Shown: positions 25,951-39,870 of the stretch, one piece after another
Layout: every line of letters begins with the position of its first letter
Numbering within the stretch: the stretch's first letter is position 1
Assembly: GCF_051401765.1 (NCBI RefSeq)
Contig: NW_027480568.1
Location: forward strand, 248,001 to 312,000
Direction of reading: 5' to 3'
From: Calliopsis andreniformis
Taxonomy: Eukaryota > Arthropoda > Insecta > Hymenoptera > Andrenidae
DNA: 64,000 nt
The notes under the pieces: generated by a model
The model's database searches: none
Seen by the model: the letters and a program-made list of their open reading frames with translations, nothing else
What the model was told of the DNA's origin: nothing
Position numbers and translations under genes: made by a program

Positions 25951-28900
25951 TGAGGATTGCGAACTGAAGATTCAGTATTGAGAGTTGAAGATTCAGAATT
26001 GAGGATGAGGATTGAACATTGAGTACTGAGTGTTGAGGGTTGAGTGATGAGAATTTATGTTTCTGGATAGAGATTTGAAGATTGCAGATTGAGTATTGAG
26101 TAGTGAAAACTGTGAATTGAGGATATTCTATTGAGGATTGAGGATTGACAACCGAATGTTGAGGACTGAGGGCTGAAGATTGGGGATTCAGGATTGAGGA
26201 TTCAGAATTGAGGTTTGAGAACTGAGGATTGAGGATTGAAGATTGAGTATTGCGGATTGAAGATTGAGGATTGAGGATTGAGGATTGAGGATTGAGGATG
26301 AGGGCTGAGGGTTGAGGATTGAGGTTTGAAGACTAAGGACAGAGGATTGAGGATTGATAATTGAGGATTGAGGATTGAGGATTGAAGATTGAGGATTGGG
26401 TATTGAGGATCGCAGAATGAGGATTGAGGATTGAAGATTGAGTACTGAGGATTGAAGATTAAGAGTGAGGATTGAGGATTGAGGACTGAGGATTGAGGAT
26501 TGAGGATTGAAGGTTCAGTATTGAGGATAGAGGATTGAGAATTGAGGATTGAGGGTTGAACATTGAGGACTGAGTGTTGAGGGTTGAGTGATGAGAATTG
26601 ATGTTTGTGGATAGAGGTTTGAAGATTGCAGATTGAGTATTGAGTATTGAAAACTGTGAATTGAGTATATTCTATTGAGGATTGAGGATTGACAACCGAT
26701 TGTTGAGGACTGAGGGCTGAAGATTGAGGGTTCCGGATTGAGGATTCAGAATTGAAATTTGAGGACTGAGCATTGAGGATTGAAGATTGAGTATTGAGGA
26801 CTGAAGATTGAGAATTGGGGATTGAAGATTGACGATCGAGGATAGAGAATTGAGGATTGAGTATTGAGGATTGAGGATTGAATAGTGAGGATTGGGGACT
26901 GAGTGTTGAGGGTTGAATGATGAGAATTGATGTTTGTGGATAGAGATTTGAAGATTGCAGATTGAGTATTGAGTATTGAAAACTGTGAATTGATGATATT
27001 CTATTGAGGATTGAGGATTGACAACTGATTGTTGAGGACTGAGGGCTGAAGTTTGAGGATTCAGGATTGAGGATTCAGGATTGAGGTTTGAGGAGAGAGG
27101 ACTGATGATTGAGGATTGAGGAATGAGAATTGAGGATTGAGGATTGAGGATTGAAGATTGAGGATTGGCTGTTGAGGATTGAACATTGAGGATTGAGGAT
27201 TGAGGATTGAGGATTGAGGATTGAAGGTTGAATATTGATGAATGAAGGTTGAGGATTGAGGATTGAGGGTTGTGGATTGAGAACGAGGACTGAGGGTTGA
27301 GTGTTGATGCCTGAGGTCTGAGGATTGAGGATTGAGGATTGCGAACTGAGGATTGAGGATTGAGGATTGAAGATTGAGTATTGAGGATTGAAGATTGACG
27401 ATTGAGGATTGAGGATTGAGGATTGAGGATTGAGGATTGAGGATTGAGGATTGAAGATTGAGTATTGGGTATTGAAGATTGAGGATTGAGGATTGAGGAT
27501 TGTGGATTGAGGATTGAAGATTGAGTACTGAGGATTGAAGATTAAGATTGAGGATTGAGGATTGAGGATTGAGGATTGAGGATTGAGGATTGAAGATTGA
27601 GTATTGAGGATTGAAGATTGAGGATTGAGGATTGAGGATTGAGGATTGAGGATTGAAGATTGAGTATTGAGGATTGAAGATTGAGGATTGAGGGTTGAGG
27701 ATTGAGGATTGAGGACTGAGGATTGAGGATTGAGGATTGAGGATTGAGGATTGAGGATTGCGGATAGAAGATTGAGGATTGGGTATTGCGGATTGAACAT
27801 TGAGGATTGAGGATTGAGGATTGAGGATTGAGGACTGAAGATTGAATATTGATGATTGAATATTGAGGATTGAGGATTGATGGTTGTGGATTGAGGACGA
27901 GGACTGAGGGTTGACTACTGCTGTTTGAGGTCTGAGGATTGAGGATTGAGGATTGAGAATTGAGGATTGAGGATTGAGGATTGAAGATTGAGAATTGGGT
28001 ATTGAGGATTGAAGAATGAGGATTGAGGATTGAGGATTGAGGATTGAGGATTGAAGACTGAGTGCTGAGGATTGAAGATTGACGATTTAGGATTGAGGAT
28101 TGAGGATTGAGGATTGAGGATTGAGGATTGAGGATTGAAGAATGAGTATTGGGGATTGAAGATTGAGGATTGAGGATTGAGGATTGAGGATTGAGGATTG
28201 AAGATTGAGTACTGAGGATTGAAGATTAAGATTGAGGATTGAGGATTGAGGATTGAGGATTGAGGATTGAGGATACAAGATTGAGTATTGAGGATTGAAG
28301 ATTGAGGATTGAGGATTGAGGATTGAGGATTCAGGATTGGAGATTGAGTACTGAGGATTGAAGATTAAGATTGACGATTGAGGATTGAGGATTGAGGATT
28401 GAGGATTGAGGATTGAGGATTGAAGATTGAGGATTGCGTATTGAGGATAGAACATTGAGGATTGAGGATTGAGTATTGAGGATTGAGGATTGAGGATTGA
28501 AGATTGAATATTGATGATTGAAGATTGAGGATCGAGGATTGAGTGTTGTGGATTGAGGACGAGGACTGAGGGTTGAGTATTGATGTTTGAGGTCTGAGGA
28601 TTGAGGATTGAGGATTGAGAATTGAGGATTGAGGATTGAGGATTGAAGATTGAGGATTGGGTTTTGAAGATTGAAGAATGAGGATTGAGGATTGAGGATT
28701 GAGGATTGAGGATTGAAGATTGAGTATTGAGGATTGAATATTGAGGATTGAGGATTGAGGATTGAGCATTGAGGATTGAGGATTGCGGATAGAAGATTGA
28801 GGATTGGGTATTGCGGATTGAACATTGAGGATTGAGGATTGAGGATTGAGGATTGAGGACTGAAGATTGAATATTGATGATTGAATATTGAGGATTGAGG

Positions 28901-31620
28901 ATTGATGGTTGTGGATTGAGGACGAGGACTGAGGGTTGACTACTGCTGTTTGAGGTCTGAGGATTGAGGATTGAGGATTGAGAATTGAGGATTGAGGATT
29001 GAGGATTGAAGATTGAGAATTGGGTATTGAGGATTGAAGAATGAGGATTGAGGATTGAGGATTGAGGATTGAGGATTGAAGACTGAGTGCTGAGGTTTGA
29101 GTGATGAGAATTGATGTTTGTGGATAGAGATTTGAAGATTGCAGATTGAGTATTGAGTATTGAAGACTGTGAATTGATGATATTCTCTTGAGGATTGAGG
29201 ATTGACAACTGATTGTTGAGGACTGAGGGCTGAAGGTTGAGGATTCAGGATTGAGGATTCAGGACTGTTGATTGAGGATTGAGGATTGAGAATTGAAGAT
29301 TGAGGATTGAGTATTGGGGGTTGTGGATTGAGGACGAGGACTGAGGGTTGAGTATTGATGTTTGAGGTCTGAGGATTGAGGGTTGAGGATTGAGAATAGA
29401 GGATTGAGGATTGAAGATTGGGGATTGGGTATTGAGGATTGAAGAATGAGGATTGAGTACTGAGTATTGAGGATTGAGGATTGAAGATTGAGTATTGAGC
29501 ATTGAATATTGACGATTGAGGATTGAGGATTGAGGATTGAGGATTGAGGATTGAGGATTGAGGATTGAAGATTGAGTATTGAGGATTGAAGATAGAGGAT
29601 TGTGGATTGAGGATTGACGATTGAGGATTGAAGATTGAGGATTGAGGATTGAAGATTGAGGATTGAGGATTGAAGATTGAGGATTGGGTATTGAGGATTG
29701 AAGAATGAGGATTGAGTATTGAGTATTGAGGACTGAGGATTGAAGATTGAGTATTGAGGATTGAAGATTGACGATTGAGTATTGATGATTGAGGATTAAG
29801 GATTGAGGATTGAGGATTGAGGATTGAGGATTGAGGATACAAGATTGAGTATTGAGGATTGAAGACTGAGGATTGAGGATTGAGGATTGAGGATTGAGGG
29901 TTGGAGATTGAGTACTGAGGATTGAAGATTAAGATTGACGATTGAGGATTGAGGATTGAGGATTGAGGATTGAGGATTGAGGATTGAAGATTGAGGATTG
30001 CGTATTGAGGATAGAACATTGAGGATTGAGGATTGAGTATTGAGGATTGAGGATTGAGGATTGAAGATTGAATATTGATGATTGAAGATTGAGGATCGAG
30101 GATTGAGGGTTGTGGATTGAGGACGAGGACTGAGAGTTGAGTATTGATGTTTGAGGTCTGAGGATTGAGGATTGAGGATTGAGAATTGAGGATTGAGGAT
30201 TGAGGATTGAAGATTGAGGATTGGGTGTTGAAGATTGAAGAATGAGGATTGAGGATTGAGGATTGAGGATTGAGGATTGAAGATTGAGTATTGAGGATTG
30301 AATATTGAGTATTGAGGATTGAGGATTGAGCATTGAGGATTGAGGATTGCGGATAGAAGATTGAGGATTGGGTATTGCGGATTGAACATTGAGGATTGAG
30401 GATTGAGGATTGAGGATTGAGGACTGAAGATTGAATATTGATGATTGAATATTGAGGATTGAGGATTGATGGTTGTGGATTGAGGACGAGGACTGAGGGT
30501 TGAGTATTGCTGTTTGAGGTCTGAGGATTGAGGATTGAGGATTGAGAATTGAGGATTGAGGATTGAGGATTGAAGATTGAGAATTGGGTATTCAGGATTG
30601 AAGATTGAGGATTGAGGATTGAGGATTGAGTACTGAGGATTGAAGACTGAGTGTTGAGGGTTGAGTGATGAGAATTGATGTTTGTGGATAGAGATTTGAA
30701 GATTGCAGATTGAGTATTGAGTATTGAAAACTGTGAATTGATGATATTCCCTTGAGGATTGAGGATTGACAACTGATTGTTGAGGACTGAGGGCTGAAGG
30801 TTGAAGATTCAGGATTGAGGATTCAGGATTGTAGATTGAGGATTGAGGATTGAGAATTGAAGATTGAGGATTGAGTATTGGCGGTTGTGGATTGAGGACG
30901 AGGACTGAGGGTTGAGTATTGATGTTTGAGGTCTGAGGATTGAGGGTTGAGGATTGAGAATTGAGGATTGAGGATTGAAGATTGAGGATTGGGTACTGAG
31001 GATTGAAGAATGAGGATTGAGTACTGAGTATTGAGGATTGAGGATTGAGGATTGAGGATTGAAGATTGAGGATTAGGTATTGAGGATTGAAGAATGAGGA
31101 TTGAGTATTGAGTATTGAGGATTGAGGATTGAAGATTGAGTATTGAGGATTGAAGATTGACGATTGAGTATTGAGGATTGAGGATTGAGGATTGAGGATT
31201 GAGGATTGAGGATTGAAGATTGAGTATTGGGTATTGAAGATTGAGGATTGAGGATTGAGGATTGTGGATTGAAGATTGAGTATTGGGTATTGAAGATTGA
31301 GGATTGAGGATTGAGGATTGTGGATTGAGGATTGAAGATTGAGTACTGAGGATTGAAGATTAAGATTGAGGATTGAGGATTGAGGATTGAGGATTGAGGA
31401 TTGAGGATTGAAGATTGAGTATTGAGGATTGAAGATTGAGGATAGAGGATTGAGGATTGAGGATTGAGGATTGAAGATTGAGTATTGAGGATTGAAGATT
31501 GAGGATTGAGGATTGAGGATTGAGGATTGAGGACTGAGGATTGAGGAATGAGGATTGAGGATTGAGAATTGAGGATTGCGGATAGAAGATTGAGGATTGG
31601 GTATTGCGGATTGAACATTG
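25950..31620 (+). repeat. Family B block B2
   Basis: Order is M4 (26122), M3 (26666), M1 (26995), M5 (29179), M6 (30743). The spacings 544, 329, 2,184 and 1,564 are kept in B3 and in the copy starting at 58.4 kb. All five cores reappear at exactly +20,385 in B3. I noticed about ten single-base differences from B3, for example GAACATT here against GACCATT near 50,762, and GGCGGTTG against GGCCGTTG near 51,277. It ends with the 56-base pair at 31213-31324. Confidence 0.88.
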
Positions 31621-34600
31621 AGGATTGAGGATTGAGGATTGAGGATTGAGAATTGAAGATTGAGGATTGAGTATTGGCGGTTGTGGATTGAGGACGAGGA
31701 CTGAGGGTTGAGTATTGATGTTTGAGGTCTGAGGATTGAGGGTTGAGGATTGAGAATTGAGGATTGAGGATTGAAGATTGAGGATTGGGTACTGAGGATT
31801 GAAGAATGAGGATTGAGTACTGAGTATTGAGGATTGAGGATTGAGGATTGAGGATTGAAGATTGAGGATTAGGTATTGAGGATTGAAGAATGAGGATTGA
31901 GTATTGAGTATTGAGGATTGAGGATTGAAGATTGAGTATTGAGGATTGAAGATTGACGATTGAGTATTGAGGATTGAGGATTGAGGATTGAGGATTGAGG
32001 ATTGAGGATTGAAGATTGAGTATTGGGTATTGAAGATTGAGGATTGAGGATTGAGGATTGTGGATTGAAGATTGAGTATTGGGTATTGAAGATTGAGGAT
32101 TGAGGATTGAGGATTGTGGATTGAAGATTGAGTATTGGGTATTGAAGATTGAGGATTGAGGATTGAGGATTGTGGATTGAGGATTGAAGATTGAGTACTG
32201 AGGATTGAAGATTAAGATTGAGGATTGAGGATTGAGGATTGAGGATTGAGGATTGAGGATTGAAGATTGAGTATTGAGGATTGAAGATTGAGTACTGAGG
32301 ATTGAAGATTAAGATTGAGGAATGAGGATTGAGGATTGAGTATTGAGGATTGAGGATTGAGGATTGAGGATTGAGGATTGAGGATTGAAGATTGAGTACT
32401 GAGGATTGAATATTAAGATTGAGGATTGAGGATTGAGGATTGAGGATTGAGGATTGAGGATACAAGATTGAGTATTGAGGATTGAAGATTGAGGATTGAG
32501 GATTGAGGATTGAGGATTCAGGATTGGAGATTGAGTACTGAGGATTGAAGATTAAGATTGACGATTGAGGATTGAGGATTGAGGATTGAGGATTGAGGAT
32601 TGAGGATTGAAGATTGAGGATTGCGTATTGAGGATAGAACATTGAGGATTGAGGATTGAGTATTGAGGATTGAGGATTGAGGATTGAAGATTGAATATTG
32701 ATGATTGAAGATTGAGGATCGAGGATTGAGTGTTGTGGATTGAGGACGAGGACTGAGGGTTGAGTATTGATGTTTGAGGTCTGAGGATTGAGGATTGAGG
32801 ATTGAGAATTGAGGATTGAGGATTGAGGATTGAAGATTGAGGATTGGGTTTTGAAGATTGAAGAATGAGGATTGAGGATTGAGGATTGAGGATTGAGGAT
32901 TGAAGATTGTGTATTGAGGATTGAATATTGAGGATTGAGGATTGAGGATTGAGCATTGAGCATTGAGGATTGCGGATAGAAGATTGAGGATTGGGTATTG
33001 CGGATTGAACATTGAGGATTGAGGATTGAGGATTGAGGATTGAGGACTGAAGATTGAATATTGATGATTGAATATTGAGGATTGAGGATTGATGGTTGTG
33101 GATTGAGGACGAGGACTGAGGGTTGAGTATTGCTGTTTGAGGTCTGAGGATTGAGGATTGAGGATTGAGAATTGAGGATTGAGGATTGAGGATTGAAGAT
33201 TGAGAATTGGGTATTCAGGATTGAAGAGTGAGGATTGAGGATTGAGGATTGAGTATTGAGGATTGAAGACTGAGTGTTGAGGGTTGAGTGATGAGAATTG
33301 ATGTTTGTGGATAGAGATTTGAAGATTGCAGATTGAGTATTGAGTATTGAAAACTGTGAATTGATGATATTCCCTTGAGGATTGAGGATTGACAACTGAT
33401 TGTTGAGGACTGAGGGCTGAAGGTTGAGGATTCAGGATTGAGGATTCAGGATTGTGGATTGAGGATTGAGGATTGAGAATTGACGATTGAGGATTGAGTA
33501 TTGGGGGTTGTGGATTGAGGACGAGGACTGAGGGTTGAGTATTGATGTTTGAGGTCTGAGGATTGAGGGTTGAGGATTGAGAATTGAGGATTGAGGATTG
33601 AAGATTGAGGATTGGGTACTGAGGATTGAAGAATGAGGATTGAGTATTGAGTATTGAGGATTGAGGATTGAGGATTGAGGATTGAAGATTGAGGATTAGG
33701 TATTGAGGATTGAAGAATGAGGATTGAGTATTGAGTATTGAGGATTGAGGATTGAAGATTGAGTATTGAGGATTGAAGATTGACGATTGAGGATTGAGGA
33801 TTGAGGATTGAGGATTGAGGATTGAGGATTGAGGATTGAAGATTGAGTATTGGGTATTGAAGATTGAGGATTGAGGATTGAGGATTGTGGATTGAGGATT
33901 GAAGATTGAGTACTGAGGATTGAAGATTAAGATTGAGGATTGAGGATTGAGGATTGAGGATTGAGGATTGAGGATTGAAGATTGAGTATTGAGGATTGAA
34001 GATTGAGGATTGAGGATTGAGGATTGAGGATTGAGGATTGAAGATTGAGTATTGAGGATTGAAGATTGAGGATTGAGGATTGAGGATTGAGGATTGAGGA
34101 TTGAGGATTGAGGATTGAGGGTTGAGGATTGCGGATAGAAGATTGAGGATTGGGTATTGCGGATTGAACATTGAGGATTGAGGATTGAGGGTGGAGGATT
34201 GAGGACTGAAGATTGAATATTGATGATTGAATATTGAGGATTGAGGATTGATGGTTGTGGATTGAGGACGAGGACTGAGGGTTGACTACTGCTGTTTGAG
34301 GTCTGAGGATTGAAGATTGAGGATTGGGTACTGAGGATTGAAGAATGAGGATTGAGGATTGAGGGTTGAGGATTGAGAATTGAGGATTGAGGATTGAAGA
34401 TTGAGGATTGGGTACTGAGGATTGAAGAATGGGGATTGAGTATTGAGTATTGAGGATTGAGGATTGAGGATTGAGGATTGAAGATTGAGGATTAGGTATT
34501 GAGGATTGAAGAATGAGGATTGAGTATTGAGTATTGAGGATTGAGGATTGAGGATTGAAGATTGAGTATTGAGGATTGAAGATTGACGATTGAGGATTGA

Positions 34601-37600
34601 GGATTGAGGATTGAGGATTGAGGATTGAGGATTGAGGATTGAAGATTGAGTATTGGGTATTGAAGATTGAGGATTGAGGATTGAGGATTGTGGATTGAGG
34701 ATTGAAGATTGAGTACTGAGGATTGAAGATTAAGATTGAGGATTGAGGATTGAGGATTGAGGATTGAGGATTGAGGATTGAGGATTGAAGATTGAGTATT
34801 GAGGATTGAAGATTGAGGATTGAGGATTGAGGATTGAGGATTGAGGATTGAGGATTGAGGATTGAGGATTGCGGATAGAAGATTGAGGATTGGGTATTGC
34901 GGATTGAACATTGAGGATTGAGGATTGAGGATTGAGGATTGAGGACTGAAGATTGAATAGTGATGATTGAATATTGAGGATTGAGGATTGATGGTTGTGG
35001 ATTGAGGACGAGGACTGCGGGTTGACTACTGCTGTTTGAGGTCTGAGGATTGAGGATTGAGGATTGAGAATTGAGGATTGAGGATTGAGGATTGAAGATT
35101 GAGAATTGGGTATTGAGGATTGAAGAATGAGGATTGAGGATTGAGGATTGAGGATTGAGGATTGAAGACTGAGTGCTGAGGTTTGAGTGATGAGAATTGA
35201 TGTTTGTGGATAGAGGTTTGAAGATTGCAGATTGAGTATGGAGTATTGAAGACTGTGAATTGATGATATTCTCTTGAGGATTGAGGATTGACAACTGATT
35301 GTTGAGGACTGAGGGCTGAAGGTTGAGGATACAGGATTGAGGATTCAGGACTGTGGATTGAGGATTGAGGATTGAGAATTGAAGATTGAGGATTGAGTAT
35401 TGGGGGTTGTGGATTCAGGACGAGGACTGAGGGTTGAGTATTGATGTTTGACGTCTGAGGATTGAGGGTTGAGGATTGAGGATTGAGGTTTGAGGATTGA
35501 GGATTGAAGATTGAGTACTGAGGATTGAAGATTAAGATTGAGGATTGATGATTGAGGATTGAGGATTGAAGGTTGAGGATTGGGGACTGAGTATTGAGGG
35601 TTGAGTGATGAGAATTGATGCTTGTGGATAGAGGTCTGAAGATTGCAGATTGAGTATTTAGTATTGAAAACTGTGAATTGAGGATATTCTATTGAGGATT
35701 GAGGATTGACAACTGATTGTTGAGGACTTAGGGCTGAAGATTGAGGATTCAAGGTTGAGGATTCAGGATTGATGTTTGAGGACTGAGGATTGAGGATTGA
35801 GGATTGAGGATTGAGGATTGAGGATTGAAGACTGAGAATTGGGTATTGAGGATTGAACATTGAGGATTGAGTGTTGAGGATAGAGGATTGAGGATTGAGG
35901 ATTGAAGGTTGAATATTAATGACTGTATATTGAGGATCGAGGATTGAGGGTTGTGGATTGAGGACGAGGACTGAGGGTTGAGTATTGATGTTTGAAGTCT
36001 GAGGATTCAGGATTGAAGATTGAGTATTGAGGATAGAAGATTGAGGATTGAGGATTGTCGATTAAGGATTGAGGATGAGGTCTGAGGGTTGAGGATTGAG
36101 GTTTGAGGACTGAGGACTGAGGATTGAGGATTGAGAATTGAGGATTGAGGATTGAGGATTGAAGATTGATGATTGGGTACTGAGGATTGAAGAATGAGGA
36201 TTGAGGATTGAGGATTGAGGATTGAGGATTGAAGATTGAGTATTGAGCATTGAAGCATGACGATTGAGGATTGAGGATTGAGGATTGAATATTGAGGATG
36301 GAGGACTGAAGATTGAGTATTGAGGATTGAAGATTGAGGATCGAGGATTGAGGATTGAGGATTGAGGATAGAGGATTGAAGAATGAGGATTGAGGATTGA
36401 GGATTGAGGATTGAGGATTGAGGATTGAGGATTGGTGATTGAGGATTGCGAATTGAAGATTCAGTATTAAGGATTGAAGATTCAAAATTGAGGATGAGGA
36501 TTGAACATTGAGTACTGAGTGTTGAGGGTTGAGTGATGAGAATTTATGTTTCTCGATACAGATTTGAAGATTGCAGATTGAGTATTGGGTATTGAAAATT
36601 GTGAATTGATGATATTCTATTGAGGATTGAGGATTGACAACTGAATGTTGAGGACTGAGGTCTGAAGATTGAGGATTCAGGATTGAGGATTCAGAATTGA
36701 GGTTTGAGGACTGAGGATTGAGGATTGAAGATTGAGTATTGAGGATTGAAGATTGAGGGTTGAGGATTGAGGATTGAGGATTGAGGATGAGGGCTGAGGG
36801 TTGAGGATTGAGGTTTGAGGACTAAGGACAGAGGATTGAGGATTGAGAATTGAGGATTGAGGATTGAGGATTGAAGATTGATAATTGGGTATTGGGGATC
36901 GAAGAATGAGGATTGAGGATTGAGGTTTGAGGATTGAGGATAGAAGATTGAGTATTGAGGATTGAAGATTGACGATTGAGGATTGAGGATTGAGGATTGA
37001 AGATTGAATATTGATGATTGAAGGTTGAGGATCGAGGATTGAGGGTTGTGGATTGAGTACGAGGACTGAGGGTTGAGTATTGATGGTTGAGGTCTGAGGG
37101 TTGAGGATTGAGGATTGAGGATTGATGATTGAGGATTCAGGATTGAGGATTGAAGATTGAGGATTGGGTATTGAGGATTGAAGAATGAGGATTGAGGATT
37201 GAGGGTTGAGGATTGAGGATTGAAGATTGATTATTGAGGATTGAAGGTTGACGATTGAGGATTGAGGATTGAGGATTGAGGATTGAGGATTGAGGATTGA
37301 GGATTGAAGGTTGAGTATTGAGGATTGAAGATTGAGGATTGTGGATGGAGGATTGACGATTGAGTATTGAAGATTGAGGATTGAGGATTGAGGATTGAGG
37401 ATTGAGGATTGAAGATTGAGGATTGGGTATTGATGATTGAAGAATGAGTATTGAGTATTGAGTATTGAGGATTGAGGATTGAAGATTGAGTATTGAGGAT
37501 TGAAGATTGACGATTGAGGATTGAGGATTGAGGATTGAGGATTGAGGATTGAGGATTGAGGATTGAAGATTGAGTATTGGGGATTGAAGATTGAGGATTG

Positions 37601-39870
37601 AGGATTGAGGATTGAGGATTGAGGATTGAAGATTGAGTACTGAGGATTGAAGATTAAGATTGAGGATTGAGGATTGAGGATTGAGGATTGAGGATTGAGG
37701 ATACAAGATTGAGTATTGGGGATTGAAGATTGAGGATTGAGGATTGAGGATTGAGGATTGAGGATTGGAGATTGAGTACTGAGGATTGAAGATTATGATT
37801 GACGATTGAGGATTGAGGATTGAGGATTGAGGATTGAGGATTGAGGATTGAAGATTGAGGATTGCGTATTGAGGATAGAACATTGAGGATAGAGGATTGA
37901 GTATTGAGGATTGAGGATTGAGGATTTAAGATTGAATATTGATGATTGAAGATTGAGGATCGAGGATTGAGAGTTGTGGATTGAGGACGAGGACTGAGGG
38001 TTGAGTATTGATGTTTGAGGTCTGAGGATTGAGGATTGAGGATTGAGAATTGAGGATTGAGGATTGAGGATTGAAGATTGAGGATTGGGTGTTGAAGATT
38101 GAAGAATGAGGATTGAGGATTGAGGATTGAGGATTGAGGATTGAGGATTGAAGATTGAGTATTGGGGATTGAATATTGAGGATTGAGGATTGAGGATTGA
38201 GCATTGAGGATTGAGGATTGCGGATAGAAGATTGAGGATTGGGTATAGCGGATTGAACATTGAGGATTGAGGATTGAGGATTGAGGATTGAGGACTGAAG
38301 ATTGAATATTGATGATTGAATATTGAGGATTGAGGATTGATGGTTGTGGATTGAGGACGAGGACTGAGGGTTGAGTATTGCTGTTTGAGGTCTGAGGATT
38401 GAGGATTGAGGATTGAGAATTGAGGATTGAGGATTGAGGATTGAAGATTGAGAATTGGGAATTCAGGATTGAAGAATGAGGATTGAGGATTGAGGATTGA
38501 GTATTGAGGATTGAAGACTGAGTGTTGAGGGTTGAGTGATGAGAATTGATGTTTGTGGATAGAGATTTGAAGATTGCAGATTGAGTATTGAGTATTGAAA
38601 ACTGTGAATTGATGATATTCTCTTGAGGATTGAGGATTGACAACTGATTGTTGAGGACTGAGGGCTGAAGGTTGAGGATTCAGGATTGAGGATTCAGGAT
38701 TGTGGATTGAGGATTGAGGATTGAGAATTGAAGATTGAGGATTGAGTATTGGGGGTTGTGGATTGAGGACGAGGACTGAGGGTTGAGTATTGATGTTTGA
38801 GGTCTGAGGATTGACGGTTGAGGATTGAGAATTGAGGATTGAGGATTGAAGATTGAGGATTGGGTACTGAGGATTGAAGAATGAGGATTGAGTATTGAGT
38901 ATTGAGGATTGAGGATTGAGGATTGAGGATTGAAGATTGAGGATTAGGTATTGAGGATTGAAGAATGAGGATTGAGTATTGAGTATTGAGGATTGAGGAT
39001 TGAAGATTGAGTATTGAGGATTGAAGATTGACGATTGAGGATTGAGGATTGAGGATTGAGGATTGAGGATTGAGGATTGAGGATTGAAGATTGAGTATTG
39101 GGTATTGAAGATTGAGGATTGACGATTGAGGATTGTGGATTGAGGATTGAAGATTGAGTACTGAGGATTGAAGATTAAGATTGAGGATTGAGGATTGAGG
39201 ATTGAGGATTGAGGATTGAGGATTGAAGATTGAGTATTGAGGATTGAAGATTGAGGATTGAGGATTGAGGATTGAGGATTGAGGATTGAAGATTGAGTAT
39301 TGAGGATTGAAGATTGAGGATTGAGGATTGAGGATTGAGGATTGAGGATTGCGGATAGAAGATTGAGGATTGGGTATTGCGGATTGAACATTGAGGATTG
39401 AGGATTGAGGATTGAGGATTGAGGACTGAAGATTGAATATTGATGATTGAATATTGAGGATTGAGGATTGATGGTTGTGGATTGAGGACGAGGACTGAGG
39501 GTTGACTACTGCTGTTTGAGGTCTGAGGATTGAGGATTGAGGATTGAGAATTGAGGATTGAGGATTGAGCATTGAAGATTGAGAATTGGGTATTGAGGAT
39601 TGAAGAATGAGGATTGAGGATTGAGGATTGAGGATTGAGGATTGAGGATTGAGTATTGGGGGTTGTGGATTGAGGACGAGGACTGAGGGTTGAGTATTGA
39701 TGTTCGAGGTCTGAGGATTAAGGGTTGAGGATTGAGAATTGAGGATTGAGGATTGAAGATTGAGGATTGGGTATTGAGGATTGAAGAATGAGGATTGAGT
39801 ACTGAGTATTGAGGATTGAGGATTGAAGATTGAGTATTGAGCATTGAATATTGACGATTGAGGATTGAGG
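31620..39870 (+). repeat. Patchwork region C
   Basis: It carries only five modules: M6 (33366), M5 (35265), a divergent M4-like copy (35683), an M4/M1 hybrid (36611) and an M5/M6 hybrid (38614). Pieces of family B are reused in a new order. The 32.39-33.05 kb part matches 12.97-13.63 kb at +19,419, and 39.66-39.85 kb resembles 14.08-14.28 kb. At about 39.87 kb B-type sequence is joined directly to A-type sequence. No gene is visible. It is the most heterogeneous part of the window. Confidence 0.8.
32009..32176 (+). repeat. 56-base subrepeat, three tandem copies
   Basis: This is the same eight-heptamer unit as at 15981, present three times (32009-32064, 32065-32120, 32121-32176), where each B block has two. 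The extra copy is a whole-unit gain and shows expansion at the level between heptamer and kilobase units. Confidence 0.9.
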
